This document shows positions 8,974 through 18,100 of a stretch of 52,718 nt of DNA, one piece after another (position 1 is the stretch's first letter; each line of letters starts with the position of its first letter). A program made the position numbers and the translations under genes. Source of the stretch: Terriglobia bacterium (lineage in GTDB: Bacteria; Acidobacteriota; Polarisedimenticolia; Polarisedimenticolales; JAIQFR01). The stretch lies in the NCBI GenBank assembly GCA_020073205.1, contig JAIQFR010000020.1:1-52718 (forward strand), read 5' to 3'. The notes below the pieces were generated by a model. The model was not told where the DNA came from and ran no database searches. It was given only the letters and a program-made list of their open reading frames with translations.

Positions 8974-10028
8974 GGCTCCGCCTCCGCGAGAACTCGTTGC
9001 GCCAGTCGCCGTCCGGACGACCAGGCGGCCTCGACACCGCCGCCGGGCCAGAAGATCTCCCCCGCGAGGCCGAGACGTCCCCCGCCGGGCAGGAGCACGA
9101 GCATCGGCCCCGTGAGCTCGCTCCCGAGATCCACGCGCGCGTACCGCCAAGTGTGGCTTTGATGCCAGACGGGCCTCGCCGCCCACGGACCGATCAGCCG
9201 CGCCGCTTCCTCCAGCACCTCCGCCGACCAGGATTCGGGCGGGAGGGAGAGCCGCTCTCGCGACCACCTGGGTCGCGCTTGGTACACCATCACGAGCCAA
9301 TCCGGCTTCTCCCGCTTGACCGAGTCGTGGGAGATCAGCTGGAGGATCCTGGAGTCCTCCGGGTAGTCGATGTCCCAGTCGGGCGCCTCGGTATCCGGTG
9401 CGTGCCCGGCGATCACGGTCAGGCAGGGATGGGTGCCGGCCGCCTCGAGGAGGATTCTCGCAGCCTCGACTTCCGGAATCCCGGGAGGCAGCGTGGCGAC
9501 GAGGTCACGGGACTGCTCCGCCGCCAGCGCGAGGACCGCGGTCCGCGCGACCACCTGTCCGCCTCCTTCCAACCGCACCGTCACCGAGCGCTCCCCGGGA
9601 GAGAGCGAGACCACGAGGCACCCTGTACGGATGTCGAGCCCGACGGCCAGGCGCTTGGGAAAGGCGCTGATCCCCTGCCGCATCGCGGCGCGCCGCTCGC
9701 CGGCGAGGAAGGCGCCGGGCTGGCAGGGGGGACCGGAGCCGTGGATCCGCTCGGGCCAACCCGGCAACACGCCGGGAGCCCTTTCGGGATCGAGCGCGGC
9801 GAGGAACTCCGGGTCGGAACCGTGCAGGAAGACCACGCCGTGATCCACCGGCTGACCATCGACGCGCCGCGTCGCGCAACGTCCCCCGACGCCGCGGGCC
9901 TTGTCGAGCACCACGACGACCCGTCCGGATTCCCGCAAAGCGCTGGAGCACGCCAAGCCGGCGACGCCGGCGCCCACCACGGCGACGTCCACTTTCAAAG
10001 GTGCCCCGTCCCGCCCCCGGGGAGTCAC
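8970..10028 (-). CDS. renalase-like FAD-dependent oxidoreductase
   Basis: The 352-residue protein begins with an FAD-binding dinucleotide fold (VAVVGAGVAGLACSSAL, about residues 15-31) and the typical following LDKARGVGGRCATRR segment, which characterises the renalase-type amine oxidase/NAD(P)H oxidase family. The C-terminal LAGEIFWPGGGVEAAWSSGR segment is the second FAD contact. It shares an operon with ribA, which supplies flavin precursor. The physiological substrate is not deducible. Confidence 0.82.
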   Translation of the reverse strand: MTPRGRDGAPLKVDVAVVGAGVAGLACSSALRESGRVVVVLDKARGVGGRCATRRVDGQPVDHGVVFLHGSDPEFLAALDPERAPGVLPGWPERIHGSGPPCQPGAFLAGERRAAMRQGISAFPKRLAVGLDIRTGCLVVSLSPGERSVTVRLEGGGQVVARTAVLALAAEQSRDLVATLPPGIPEVEAARILLEAAGTHPCLTVIAGHAPDTEAPDWDIDYPEDSRILQLISHDSVKREKPDWLVMVYQARPRWSRERLSLPPESWSAEVLEEAARLIGPWAARPVWHQSHTWRYARVDLGSELTGPMLVLLPGGGRLGLAGEIFWPGGGVEAAWSSGRRLAQRVLAEAEP

Positions 10029-10119
10029 CCGCGCGTCGCGGGACGCGTCCCGAAAGGCTCAACGCCGCGGTCGGCCAGGCGGCCGAGCCATCATACCCCA
10101 GCGGTGGCGGTGGGACTCG

Positions 10120-10500
10120 TCATTGCCGCTCGCGGAGGCGCCCTTCCGAGTGCAGGTCGAGCAGCTCTTTGAGCGGATCGGCAGGGATCGCCCCGGGAAT
10201 TGTCCCGATGAGAGCGCCCTTCTCGAAGAAGAGCAGCGTCGGGATCGCCTGAATCCCGTATCGCGAGGCGGTCTTGGGGTTGGAATCCACGTCCACCTTC
10301 ACGATTTTCACGCGCCCCGCCATTTCAGGGGCGATCCGCTCGAGGGTCGCTCCCATCGCCCGGCAGGGCCCGCACCAGGGGGCCCAAAAATCCACCATCA
10401 CCGGCCCGCTGTCCCCGAGGACCTCTCGCTCGAAGGAATCGTCCGTCGCGTGGGTTATCGCCGCAGCCGCCGTCTCAGCCGTCCCTGTGGTCGTGTCCAT
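10120..10500 (-). CDS. trxA: thioredoxin
   Basis: The 126-residue protein is a single thioredoxin domain with the WCGPC active site at residues 42-46 and the cis-proline in IPTLLFF. It reduces protein disulfides in the cytoplasm. The ATG at 10500 is chosen over the longer open frame because GGAGG lies eight bases upstream and the domain then starts after a short 20-residue lead. It leads the minus-strand run and is divergent from the NsrR-like regulator gene. Confidence 0.9.
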
Positions 10501-10666
10501 CGTCGCCTCCGGGGCTTCATTGCCGCCCTTGGGGAGGGAAGATGCCGAAGTCCCGCGTGTGGATACAGCCCGGTGGATTCGCGTTCCGACGCAGGTCACG
10601 CCACTCGTGACGGACAGCGGGGCCTCATGCGCTCGACGGCTTGCTCTCGATCCCCCGCTTCATGAC

Positions 10667-10695
10667 TTGACACGATCCATTTCAAGGCATATACT
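10667..10695 (+). promoter_or_regulatory. sigma-70-type promoter of the nsrR-like gene
   Basis: TTGACA (10667-10672) and TATACT (10690-10695) are separated by exactly 17 bases, close to consensus and unusually AT-rich for this region. The expected transcription start is near 10702, giving a leader of only about 12 bases before the ATG at 10715. Confidence 0.8.
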
Positions 10696-10717
10696 CATGT
10701 CTTGAGATATTGAAATG
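10678..10717 (+). promoter_or_regulatory. candidate autoregulatory operator (nested inverted repeats)
   Basis: The arms CATTTCAA (10678-10685) and TTGAAATG (10710-10717) are perfect complements. Inside them lie TCAAG (10682-10686) with CTTGA (10701-10705), and CTCA (10694-10697) with TGAG (10703-10706). The block covers the -10 box, the start of transcription and the ATG, where a repressor would block both polymerase and ribosome. Binding by the adjacent Rrf2 protein is inferred. Confidence 0.5.
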
Positions 10718-11122
10718 CTCACTCAAACGGTGAAGTACGCACTCCAAATCCTGGGCTACCTGAGGAGTCACGGGGAAGGGTGGGTCCGAGGGGACGAGAT
10801 CGCCGGGGCGACGGGGATCCCGGCAAACTACCTGTCCAAGATCCTGAACCAGCTCAGAAAGGCCGGCATCGTCGATTCGCGCAAGGGGTGGGGCGGGGGC
10901 TTCGTGCTGCGGCGCGAGGCGCTCGGGCGGCCCATCACCGACGTCGTGGCTGTCTTCGAGGGTCAGGGCAGGGGCGGCGCGGTGGAGTGCGTTTTCGGGC
11001 TTTCCAAATGCGATCCGGAGGCCCCCTGCCCCCTGCATCCGTTCTGGGAGAGCATCCGCGGAGCCTACGGGAAGATGCTCGGCGGGACGTCCATCGGAGA
11101 TCTGACGGCGTCACGTCGATGA
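10715..11122 (+). CDS. Rrf2-family transcriptional regulator, NsrR-like (NO-sensing repressor)
   Basis: The 135-residue protein has the N-terminal winged helix of Rrf2 regulators (QTVKYALQILGYL, then IPANYLSKILNQLRKAGIV..KG..GGF). Three cysteines, Cys92, Cys99 and Cys105, have the spacing used by IscR/NsrR to hold an iron-sulfur cluster. NsrR loses repression when nitric oxide attacks that cluster. The downstream hemerythrin and qNor genes are classic NsrR targets, which favours NsrR over IscR. There is no isc gene nearby. The very short leader has no clear ribosome binding site. Confidence 0.82.
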   Translation: MLTQTVKYALQILGYLRSHGEGWVRGDEIAGATGIPANYLSKILNQLRKAGIVDSRKGWGGGFVLRREALGRPITDVVAVFEGQGRGGAVECVFGLSKCDPEAPCPLHPFWESIRGAYGKMLGGTSIGDLTASRR

Positions 11123-11124
11123 CA

Positions 11125-11164
11125 CTTGATCAAGACCCCACCCCGTCTCGACTCGCGTCGGGGT
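11125..11164 (+). promoter_or_regulatory. palindromes between the regulator and hemerythrin genes
   Basis: The perfect 10-bp palindrome CTTGATCAAG (11125-11134) starts three bases after the regulator stop and shares the CTTGA half-site with the promoter operator. It is followed by a short stem ACCCCG (11140-11145) / CGGGGT (11159-11164). These may form a second operator or an internal processing or attenuation element. No T-run follows, so it is not a convincing terminator. Confidence 0.35.
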
Positions 11165-11190
11165 GATGCCGCGTAACGGAGGAAGAAGCG

Positions 11191-11808
11191 ATGAGCAAGG
11201 CACTCGAAACCCTGATGGAAGAGCATCGCGTGATCGAGCAAGTGCTCGGATCGCTCGAGACGTTCGGCGGGCGGCTCGGCGACTCGGACGTGCGACCGAC
11301 CCTTCGCGACTATGGCCGGTTCTTCCGCGATTTCGCGGACCGGTGTCATCACGCCAAAGAGGAGGACCGGCTCTTCGTCGAGATGGTCCGCCACGGTTTC
11401 CCGCGCGAGCACGGCCCGATCGCCGTGATGCTGTCCGACCACGTCGAGGGGCGCGCGCATGTCGGCGCGATCGCGAAGGCCGGCGAGAGCGCGGGGCCCC
11501 TCTCGGCCGAGGAGCGCTCCTCGATCCTCTTCCACATTCACGCGTACGTGCCGTTGCTCCGGTCCCACATCATGAAGGAGGACAACGTCCTCTACCCGAT
11601 GGCGCGCCAGGCGCTCCCAGCGGACGTGCTGGAGCAGCTCTCCCGCGAGTTCGATGACCACGAGCACGGCGCGATGGGCGAAGGGACGCACGAGGAGTTG
11701 CGCCACCTCGCGGAGCGTCTGATCGCGTCGTACCCGCCGGCGGAGGCCGCGGGGGCCGGCCCGTCGTGCCTCGGGTGCGCCGCGCACGGGGCTGAGTCCG
11801 AGCGATGA
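11191..11808 (+). CDS. hemerythrin-domain protein, RIC/YtfE-like
   Basis: The 205-residue protein is a hemerythrin HHE-type four-helix bundle, with repeated metal-ligand elements MEEHRVIE (residues 9-16), CHHAKEEDRLF, LSDHVEGRAH, LRSHIMKEDNVLYP and DDHEHGAM. Such di-iron proteins (RIC/YtfE, DnrN, NorA) protect or repair iron-sulfur clusters during nitrosative stress or buffer NO. A GGAGGAAG ribosome binding site precedes the ATG by five to six bases. The stop overlaps the qNor start by four bases (ATGA). The C-terminus has a CLGC motif of unknown role. Confidence 0.85.
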   Translation: MSKALETLMEEHRVIEQVLGSLETFGGRLGDSDVRPTLRDYGRFFRDFADRCHHAKEEDRLFVEMVRHGFPREHGPIAVMLSDHVEGRAHVGAIAKAGESAGPLSAEERSSILFHIHAYVPLLRSHIMKEDNVLYPMARQALPADVLEQLSREFDDHEHGAMGEGTHEELRHLAERLIASYPPAEAAGAGPSCLGCAAHGAESER

Positions 11809-14147
11809 GCGGCCCGGCCGGAGAGCCGCCTCTCTCCTCCTGGTGGCGCAACGGCGCCGTCCTGGTGACGCTCGTCGGCTTCGCGATCCTGAGCCTGATG
11901 ACCTACAACACCTACCGGCATGCCCCACCGATCCCGGCGAAGGTCGTGGACGAGTCCGGCGCGGCGCTGTTCACCCAGGACGAGATCCTCGGCGGCCAGG
12001 AGGTCTTCCTCAAGTACGGACTCATGGAGCACGGGACGCTGTTCGGGCACGGCGCCTACCTCGGTCCCGACTACGGAACGAACTACCTGCACAGGGAGGC
12101 GGAGATCTCGCGGGACGTCCTCGCGAACGACCGATACGGCCGGCGCTTCTCCGCACTCGGGCAGGCCGAGCAGGACGCCGTCGCGGACTCGGTCAAGATC
12201 TCGCTGAAGACGAACCGGTACGATCCCGCCACCTCGGTCCTGACGTTCACGAAGAGCGAGGCCGAGTCGTGGCGGCTCCAGAGGAGCGAGTGGGCCCGTT
12301 ACTTCACGGTGAAGGATGCGGCGCCGGGCCTTCCGGAACGGTACATCCGGAACGACGGCGAGCTCGACCGGTTGGTCTCGTACTTCGCCTGGGCCTCCTG
12401 GGCTTCCCGCGCGAATCGTCCGGGAAGGGATTACTCGTACACCAACAACTTCCCGTACGAGCCGCTGGCGGGTAACGGCCCCACCAGCTCCGCTTACCTC
12501 TGGAGCGCGCTCTCGTTGGTCTTCCTCCTCGGTGGGCTCGGGCTCGTGCTGTTCGTGTTCGGGAAGTTCGACTTCCTCGGGTGGAAGGGACATCCGTCGG
12601 AGCCGCGGCCGTCACCGATGTTCCAGGACCGCGGGCTCACGCCGAGCCAGTGGGCGACCGGCCTTTACTTCGTCGTGGCCGCGCTCCTGTTTCTCCTGCA
12701 GGTGCTCGCCGGCGGGGCGATGGCGCACTACCGCGTGGAGCCCGGTGCGTTCTACGGCATCGACATCGCGAAGACCCTCCCCTACAACCTCCTCCGGACC
12801 TGGCACCTGCAGCTCGGGGTGTTCTGGATCGCCACGGCGTGGGTCGCCGGCGGCCTCTTCCTCGCCCCGCTGGTCGGGGGCGCCGAGCCGAAGGGGCAGC
12901 GGGCCGGCGTTCTCGTCCTCCTCGGCGCGCTCGCCGTGGTGGTGTTCGGCTCGCTCTTCGGCGAGTACCTCGGGATCAACGACCGATTGGGAAGCCTCTG
13001 GTTCTGGCTCGGCCATCAGGGGTCCGAGTACCTCGACCTGGGCCGCTTCTGGCAAGTGCTGCTGGCGGCGGGACTCGTCTTCTGGCTCTTCCTGATGTTC
13101 CGGGCGCTCCGGCCGGCGATCCGCGACCGGGAGAAGGCGACGCTCTCGTCCCTGTTCCTCTACGCAGCGGTGGCGATCCCGCTCTTTTACCTCCCGGCGT
13201 TCTTCTTCGGAAAGCACACCAATTTCGCGGTGATCGACAACTGGCGGTTCTGGATCATCCACCTGTGGGTCGAGGGGTTCTTCGAGCTGTTCGCGACGGT
13301 CCTGGTGGCGGTCATGTTCGCGAGCATGGGCCTCGTGAGCGCGAGGACCGCCACGCGGGTCGTGTACCTCGACGCGATCCTGTACCTCGGCGCCGGGATC
13401 GCCGGCACGGCGCACCACTGGTACTTCACGGGCCAGACCACCATGGCGATGGCGCTGGGCGCCTGCTTCTCCGCGATGGAGGTCGTGCCCCTGACGCTCC
13501 TGACGCTCGATGCCTGGGACTTCATCGGGCTGAGGCGGGAGGCAAGCCACAAGGGCGGCGTCCTCGAATCGGCGAGGCGCCACAGGTGGGCGATCTACTT
13601 CCTCATGGCGGTGGGCTTCTGGAATTTCGTCGGCGCCGGCGTGTTCGGGTTCCTGATCAACCTCCCGATCGTCTCCTACTTTGAGATCGGGACGCTCCTC
13701 ACGCCGAACCACGGCCACGCCGCGATGTTCGGCGTGTTCGGGATGCTGGCCCTGGCGGTGATGGTGTTCGGCCTCCGCTCGATGCAGAGCGACGAGGCCT
13801 GGGCGGGAACGGAGCGCTACGTCAGAACGGGCTTCTGGGGGATGAACGTCGGCCTGGCGCTCATGCTGGTCCTCAACCTGTTTCCCGCCGGGGTGCTGCA
13901 GCTCCTCGATGTGATTCAGCACGGGTACTGGCACGCGCGGCAGGTCGAGTTCCTGATGAATGGGACGTTCCACAAGCTCGAGTGGCTGAGGATCGTCGGC
14001 GACCTGACCGTGATCCTGCTCGGCGTCGTGCCGCTCACCCTCGCGGTGCTGCGTTCGGTGGTGAAGAGGGACCTGACGCCGGGTGGAGCGACCGGCGGAG
14101 ATCGTTTCCGCGCAGGGGCCGCCGCACCGGGGAGGCACGTCGCATGA
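11805..14147 (+). CDS. norZ: quinol-dependent nitric oxide reductase (qNor)
   Basis: The 780-residue membrane protein matches single-subunit qNor. An N-terminal anchor (about residues 18-34) and a periplasmic NorC-like domain with an ILGGQEVF..YGLMEHGTLFGHGAYLGPDY segment precede the NorB-like 12-helix core. The core shows HLQLGVFWIATAW, HLWVEGFFE, GTAHHWYFTGQ and NHGHAAMFGVFG, which hold the histidine ligands of hemes b/b3 and the non-heme iron. It reduces NO to N2O with quinol electrons in the inner membrane. No heme c motif is present, as expected for qNor. The gene lies between the hemerythrin and cupin genes with ATGA overlaps on both sides, so the three are likely one NO-induced operon. 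Confidence 0.93.
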   Translation: MSGPAGEPPLSSWWRNGAVLVTLVGFAILSLMTYNTYRHAPPIPAKVVDESGAALFTQDEILGGQEVFLKYGLMEHGTLFGHGAYLGPDYGTNYLHREAEISRDVLANDRYGRRFSALGQAEQDAVADSVKISLKTNRYDPATSVLTFTKSEAESWRLQRSEWARYFTVKDAAPGLPERYIRNDGELDRLVSYFAWASWASRANRPGRDYSYTNNFPYEPLAGNGPTSSAYLWSALSLVFLLGGLGLVLFVFGKFDFLGWKGHPSEPRPSPMFQDRGLTPSQWATGLYFVVAALLFLLQVLAGGAMAHYRVEPGAFYGIDIAKTLPYNLLRTWHLQLGVFWIATAWVAGGLFLAPLVGGAEPKGQRAGVLVLLGALAVVVFGSLFGEYLGINDRLGSLWFWLGHQGSEYLDLGRFWQVLLAAGLVFWLFLMFRALRPAIRDREKATLSSLFLYAAVAIPLFYLPAFFFGKHTNFAVIDNWRFWIIHLWVEGFFELFATVLVAVMFASMGLVSARTATRVVYLDAILYLGAGIAGTAHHWYFTGQTTMAMALGACFSAMEVVPLTLLTLDAWDFIGLRREASHKGGVLESARRHRWAIYFLMAVGFWNFVGAGVFGFLINLPIVSYFEIGTLLTPNHGHAAMFGVFGMLALAVMVFGLRSMQSDEAWAGTERYVRTGFWGMNVGLALMLVLNLFPAGVLQLLDVIQHGYWHARQVEFLMNGTFHKLEWLRIVGDLTVILLGVVPLTLAVLRSVVKRDLTPGGATGGDRFRAGAAAPGRHVA

Positions 14148-14190
14148 CCCACGAAGCTCCTAGGTTTTTTCCGAGGATCTCCTCACGCTC
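14144..14190 (+). other. probable out-of-frame 5' part of the cupin gene
   Basis: The ATG at 14144 overlaps the qNor stop (ATGA), the same coupling used between the two preceding genes. It reads MTHEAPRFF up to a run of six T (14165-14170). In this frame translation then runs to a stop at 14216-14218. Shifting by one base after the T-run gives EDLLTLVQFAERG and joins the cupin frame smoothly. This suggests a one-base loss at the T6/CC run or a sequencing error. Confidence 0.55.
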
Positions 14191-14490
14191 GTGCAGTTCG
14201 CCGAACGTGGGATCGTGAGCAAGACGCTGTACGACTCCCCCGCCCTGAAGCTGGTTCTGTTCTGCTTCGAGCCGGGCCAGGCGCTGAGCGAGCACTCGGC
14301 GCCGTTCGAGGCGGTGATCCAGGTTCTCGAGGGGAGCGCCGAGCTGAAGCTCGGCGGCGAGATCCACGACGCGCGCCCGGGTGCCCTCTACGTGATGCCC
14401 AGCGGTCTCCCGCACGCGGTCAACGCGAAGGAGCGCTTCGTGTTCCTCCTCAAGATGGCGCGCGGCCGCCCGAGCGTCGTCGGCCCGTGA
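14191..14490 (+). CDS. small cupin-domain protein (in-frame part)
   Basis: The 99 residues from a GTG at 14191 form a single cupin barrel: FCFEPGQALSEHSAP, EAVIQVLEGSAEL and the second half MPSGLPHAVNAKERFVFLLKM. The metal-binding histidines of such cupins are present in part (SEHSAP, PHAV). No ribosome binding site precedes the GTG, and the natural start is more likely the ATG at 14144 with a frameshift. It is the last gene of the NO-defence operon; small cupins are often found beside RIC and NO reductase genes, but the function is unknown. Confidence 0.7.
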   Translation: MQFAERGIVSKTLYDSPALKLVLFCFEPGQALSEHSAPFEAVIQVLEGSAELKLGGEIHDARPGALYVMPSGLPHAVNAKERFVFLLKMARGRPSVVGP

Positions 14491-14500
14491 CGAGACGACG

Positions 14501-14536
14501 GGGACGGACCTAGCGGGCCGGCGGGTCCGTTCCTTT
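14501..14536 (+). terminator. probable terminator after the cupin gene
   Basis: A 10-bp stem with one G-U pair (14501-14510 with 14524-14533) is followed by a short TTT. It lies between the convergent cupin and receiver genes and overlaps the end of the latter. Confidence 0.45.
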
Positions 14537-14941
14537 CGGCCTCCTGGGAAAGGGGTGAGCCTCGGAGGAGGAAGCGGCCGGCGGGGGCGCGAGCCGACGG
14601 ACCTCCTCCACGAGTTCACGGATGTTGAACGGCTTCGAGAGGATCCTCGCCCCGCAGCCGTGGATTCTCAGGACCAGCCCCTCCTCGAGCGTGTAGCCCG
14701 TCACCACCAAGGTCCGCCTGGCCAGCTCGGGTCGTGCGAGGGCCAGCTCCTCGAGCCAGTCGAGTGGCGCCTTTCCGGGCATGCCGATGTCGAGGATGAG
14801 CCCTTCGATCGGCGCCTGCCCGGCGATCCACTCCGCCTCCTCGACGCTCGCCGCTGTGAGACAGGTGTGCCCTTCCTTTTCCAGCACGTCCTGGATCATC
14901 TCGACGACGAACGGCTCGTCATCGACCGCCAAGATCGCCAT
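14510..14941 (-). CDS. single-domain response regulator receiver
   Basis: The 143-residue protein is a bare receiver domain. The acid pair Asp7/Asp8, the phospho-acceptor Asp51 (LILDIGMP), Thr81 and Lys103 (LSKPF) are all present, so it should accept phosphate. There is no output domain, only a proline-rich 30-residue tail. The ATG at 14941 is preferred because GGGGGAG precedes it; the frame is open 15 codons further. No partner kinase is in the window. Confidence 0.85.
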   Translation of the reverse strand: MAILAVDDEPFVVEMIQDVLEKEGHTCLTAASVEEAEWIAGQAPIEGLILDIGMPGKAPLDWLEELALARPELARRTLVVTGYTLEEGLVLRIHGCGARILSKPFNIRELVEEVRRLAPPPAASSSEAHPFPRRPKGTDPPAR

Positions 14942-15152
14942 CGGCTCCCCCTCGACCGAGGCTTCCGCGCGGTTGCCGTCCCGCAACGGCCGCCCGGCCT
15001 TCCGGCCATGACGGGTGAGAGCTTACGCGAAAGGGACATCTGCGACGGCGTCTCTCATCAAATCGGGTTGCGAGGGCGCAACAGTGGTCGTCCTTCTGAC
15101 GGGGCGGAGCGTATCATCCTGCGCGTCGCACCCGGCGCAGGAGGTTACCGAG

Positions 15153-18100
15153 ATGCCGTGCCGACTCTTCACGATCTCGATGCTCGCCTTCCTAGCCGCG
15201 GCCGCGGGGGCGACCGCAGGCGAGGTGCCCATCACCGGCCAGGTCGTGGGGCCCGGCGGGAGCCCGGTCTCCGACGCCCAGGTGCTGTTGCTGCCGGTCC
15301 TCGATCCGGTCGCGGCGGCTCGCCTGGATCGCGACGCCAGCCTTCCCGAGCCCGCTGCCAGGGGGGTCACCACGGCCCAGGGCATCTACCGCCTCGCCGC
15401 ACCGAGGGCCGGCGTCTACCGAGTGCGGGTCGATGCGACGGGTTTCGCGCCCCGACAGATCCTCCTCCGGCCGCTCTTGGAGCCGGTGGACCTCGTCGAG
15501 GTCAGTCTCGCCCGAGACAACGGCCTGACCGTGCGCGTCGGCGACAGCGCGGGTGTTCCGATCGTGGGCGCAGCCGTGCACGTGGCCGACCCGGAGCTGC
15601 GGTTCTTCGCGGACCCCCGCTGGAGCGTCCCCGCCCTCACGGTCTTCACCGGAAAGGACGGCACGGCCCACCTCCCGCGGGCGGATTCGGACCTGAGCGT
15701 CGTCACGATCTCGGCCCCAGGCTACCTGGTCGCCGAGCGCCGCGGAGTCCGCGGCAACTCCCTCACGGTCAAGCTGGAGAAGGGAGTGCCGATCCCGATC
15801 GAGGTCCGTGGGGCCGACGGGGCCCCGGCCCCGGGGGTCCTCGCGGTGATCGGTCCCAGCTCCCATCCTCTGGGCACGACCGATGCGAAGGGCCGCCTCG
15901 ACCTCGCAGTGCTTGCACGGGGCGACCTCACGGTGACTCTGGCGGCCGCTGACGGCCGGCAGGTCGAGCAGCGGATATCGCCCCCTCCGAAGGACCGCCC
16001 GGGTCCCATTCGAATCGTGCTGCCCGAGCGCGTCACCGTGTCGGGGCACGTGATCGACCTCGAGACGCGCCGCCCGCTGGCAGGTGCACTCGTCTGGAAC
16101 CGGGGACGCCCGTGGGAGGCGATCCCCACCGACGACGCCGGCGCCTACGCGTTCGGCCTCCAGCTGGGGGTCGACTGCGTCCTCGTCGGCGGGGCAACGG
16201 GCTATCTCCCCAGCGATCCGCGGATGGTCTCCGCTTCCGCGGGCCGGCGCCCCGGCCCGACCCTGGCGCTGGAGCCCGCTGCGGCGATGGAGGGGACGGT
16301 GGTGGACGTCGGCGGGCAGCCGGTCCCTGGGGCGAAGGTGGATCTCGTCCGACGCATGGAGAGCGGAAGCGTCCAGTTCTTCATCGGGGGACGGCAGAAC
16401 GCTCCGCACGCGGTGACCTCCTCCCGCGGGCGGTTCCGCTTGAGCCCGGTGGACGCCTCGCTCCGGTACGATCTGGCGGTCTCTGCGACAGGGTTCGCGC
16501 CTACCACCCGTGAGCTGGCCCCCCTCGAGCGCCGGCGCACCCTGGAGGGCCAGCGGATCGAACTCGCGCGGGGACGGAAGGCTTTCGGCCGGATCCTGGA
16601 CGGCGACAGGCGGCCGATTCAGGACGCCGCGGTCCTGATGCGGGCTGCGGCGCGGCGCGGCGAGCACGTGATCGCGATGAGGGCCGGCGGCGGCCCGGAG
16701 CCCGAGGAGCGCAAGTCCGTCAGCGACGCGAACGGGCGCTTCGAGATCACCGCGCTCGCCGCCGGGACGTTCGACCTCGAGGTGCGCCACAAGGGCTTCG
16801 CGCGAAAGACCCTGGAGCGGATCGAGGTCGCCGACACGGCCGAGCCCGCGGACCTCGGAGAGATCGTCCTCGCTCCGGGAGAGAGGGTCCAAGGAAGGGT
16901 CGTCGATCCGGCCGGCAAGCCCATCGACGGCGTCGAAGTCTCGATCGCGAAGGACGGGGGAGGGCCGATGGGGTTCGGCCCGGCGCCGACCGCCCCGCCC
17001 GAGGCCGTCACCGGTCCCGACGGCTGGTTCTCGATCGACGACCTGCTCCGCGGCGAGCCGCTTTCGCTCGCCTTCACCCGGACCGCTTACCTCGCGAAGC
17101 GCCAGTCCGGCGTCGAGGTCCCCCGCCGCGATCCGCTGGACATCGTGCTGCACCCGTCCTCGAAGGTGTCCGGAGCGGTTCTCGACCCCGACTCGAAGCC
17201 GGTCCCGTTCGCCCAGGTGACGCTCACCCAGCACCGCGGCGGCGGGGTCGGCGGCCAGCGAATGATGATGATCATGAGGAACCAGGGGTCGGCCGACGCC
17301 AGCGGACGATTCCTGTTCGAGGACGTGGAGCCCGGGAAGATCGATCTGTCGGCGAACGCCACCGGCTGGCAGGAAGCCAAGCTCGACGACCTCGAGGTCG
17401 TCGAGGGGCAGGACCTCACGGGCGTCGAGCTCCCCTTGAAGCCGGGAGCGATCGTCGAGGGGCGCGTGCTCGCGCCGGATGGGCAGCCCGCGGTCGGAGC
17501 CGAGGTCTCGAAGGTGGCCGAGCAGGCGCAGATGGTGCGATTCCGCGGGACCACGACCGACGGCGACGGGAACTACCGGATCGAGGGGCTCGCACCCGGC
17601 AACGTATCCGTCGAGGCGACCCACGAGAGCTGGGCTCGGGTGGTCAAGGACATCGACGCCCGCACCGGGACCAACGCCCTCGACCTCCAGTTCCAAGGGG
17701 GCCAGGACGTCTCGGGCCGGGTCGTGGATGCGGCCGGCGGACCGATCGCCGGAGCTTGGGTGCGGCTCGCCGCGCCGGGCCGGTTCTTCGGCGGCCCGGA
17801 CGTCACGTCGGGCACCGACGGCTCCTTCAAGTTCGAGAGCGTGGGAGAAGGAGATTACGAGCTGACGGCGGGGAAGCGAGGACTCGCCTCCCCCGACACG
17901 AGGACTCCGGTTCACGTCGCCGACGCCCCCGTCGCGGGGATCGAGGTGAGGCTCTCCGCGGGCGCGGTGCTGACCGGAGCCGTCTCCGGCCTCGACCCGG
18001 GCAAGCTCGCGCAGGTGGAGGTGAGCGCGGTGAAGGCGGGCGAGTCGTGGCCGCACTCCCAGTCGCCCGTGGATCGTCAGGGTCACTACCGCCTCGAGGA

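Noticed and set aside
11125-11134. CTTGATCAAG as an FNR/Crp-type site
   Set aside because: FNR sites need TTGAT-N4-ATCAA; here the half-sites are fused without a spacer, so only a generic palindrome is reported.
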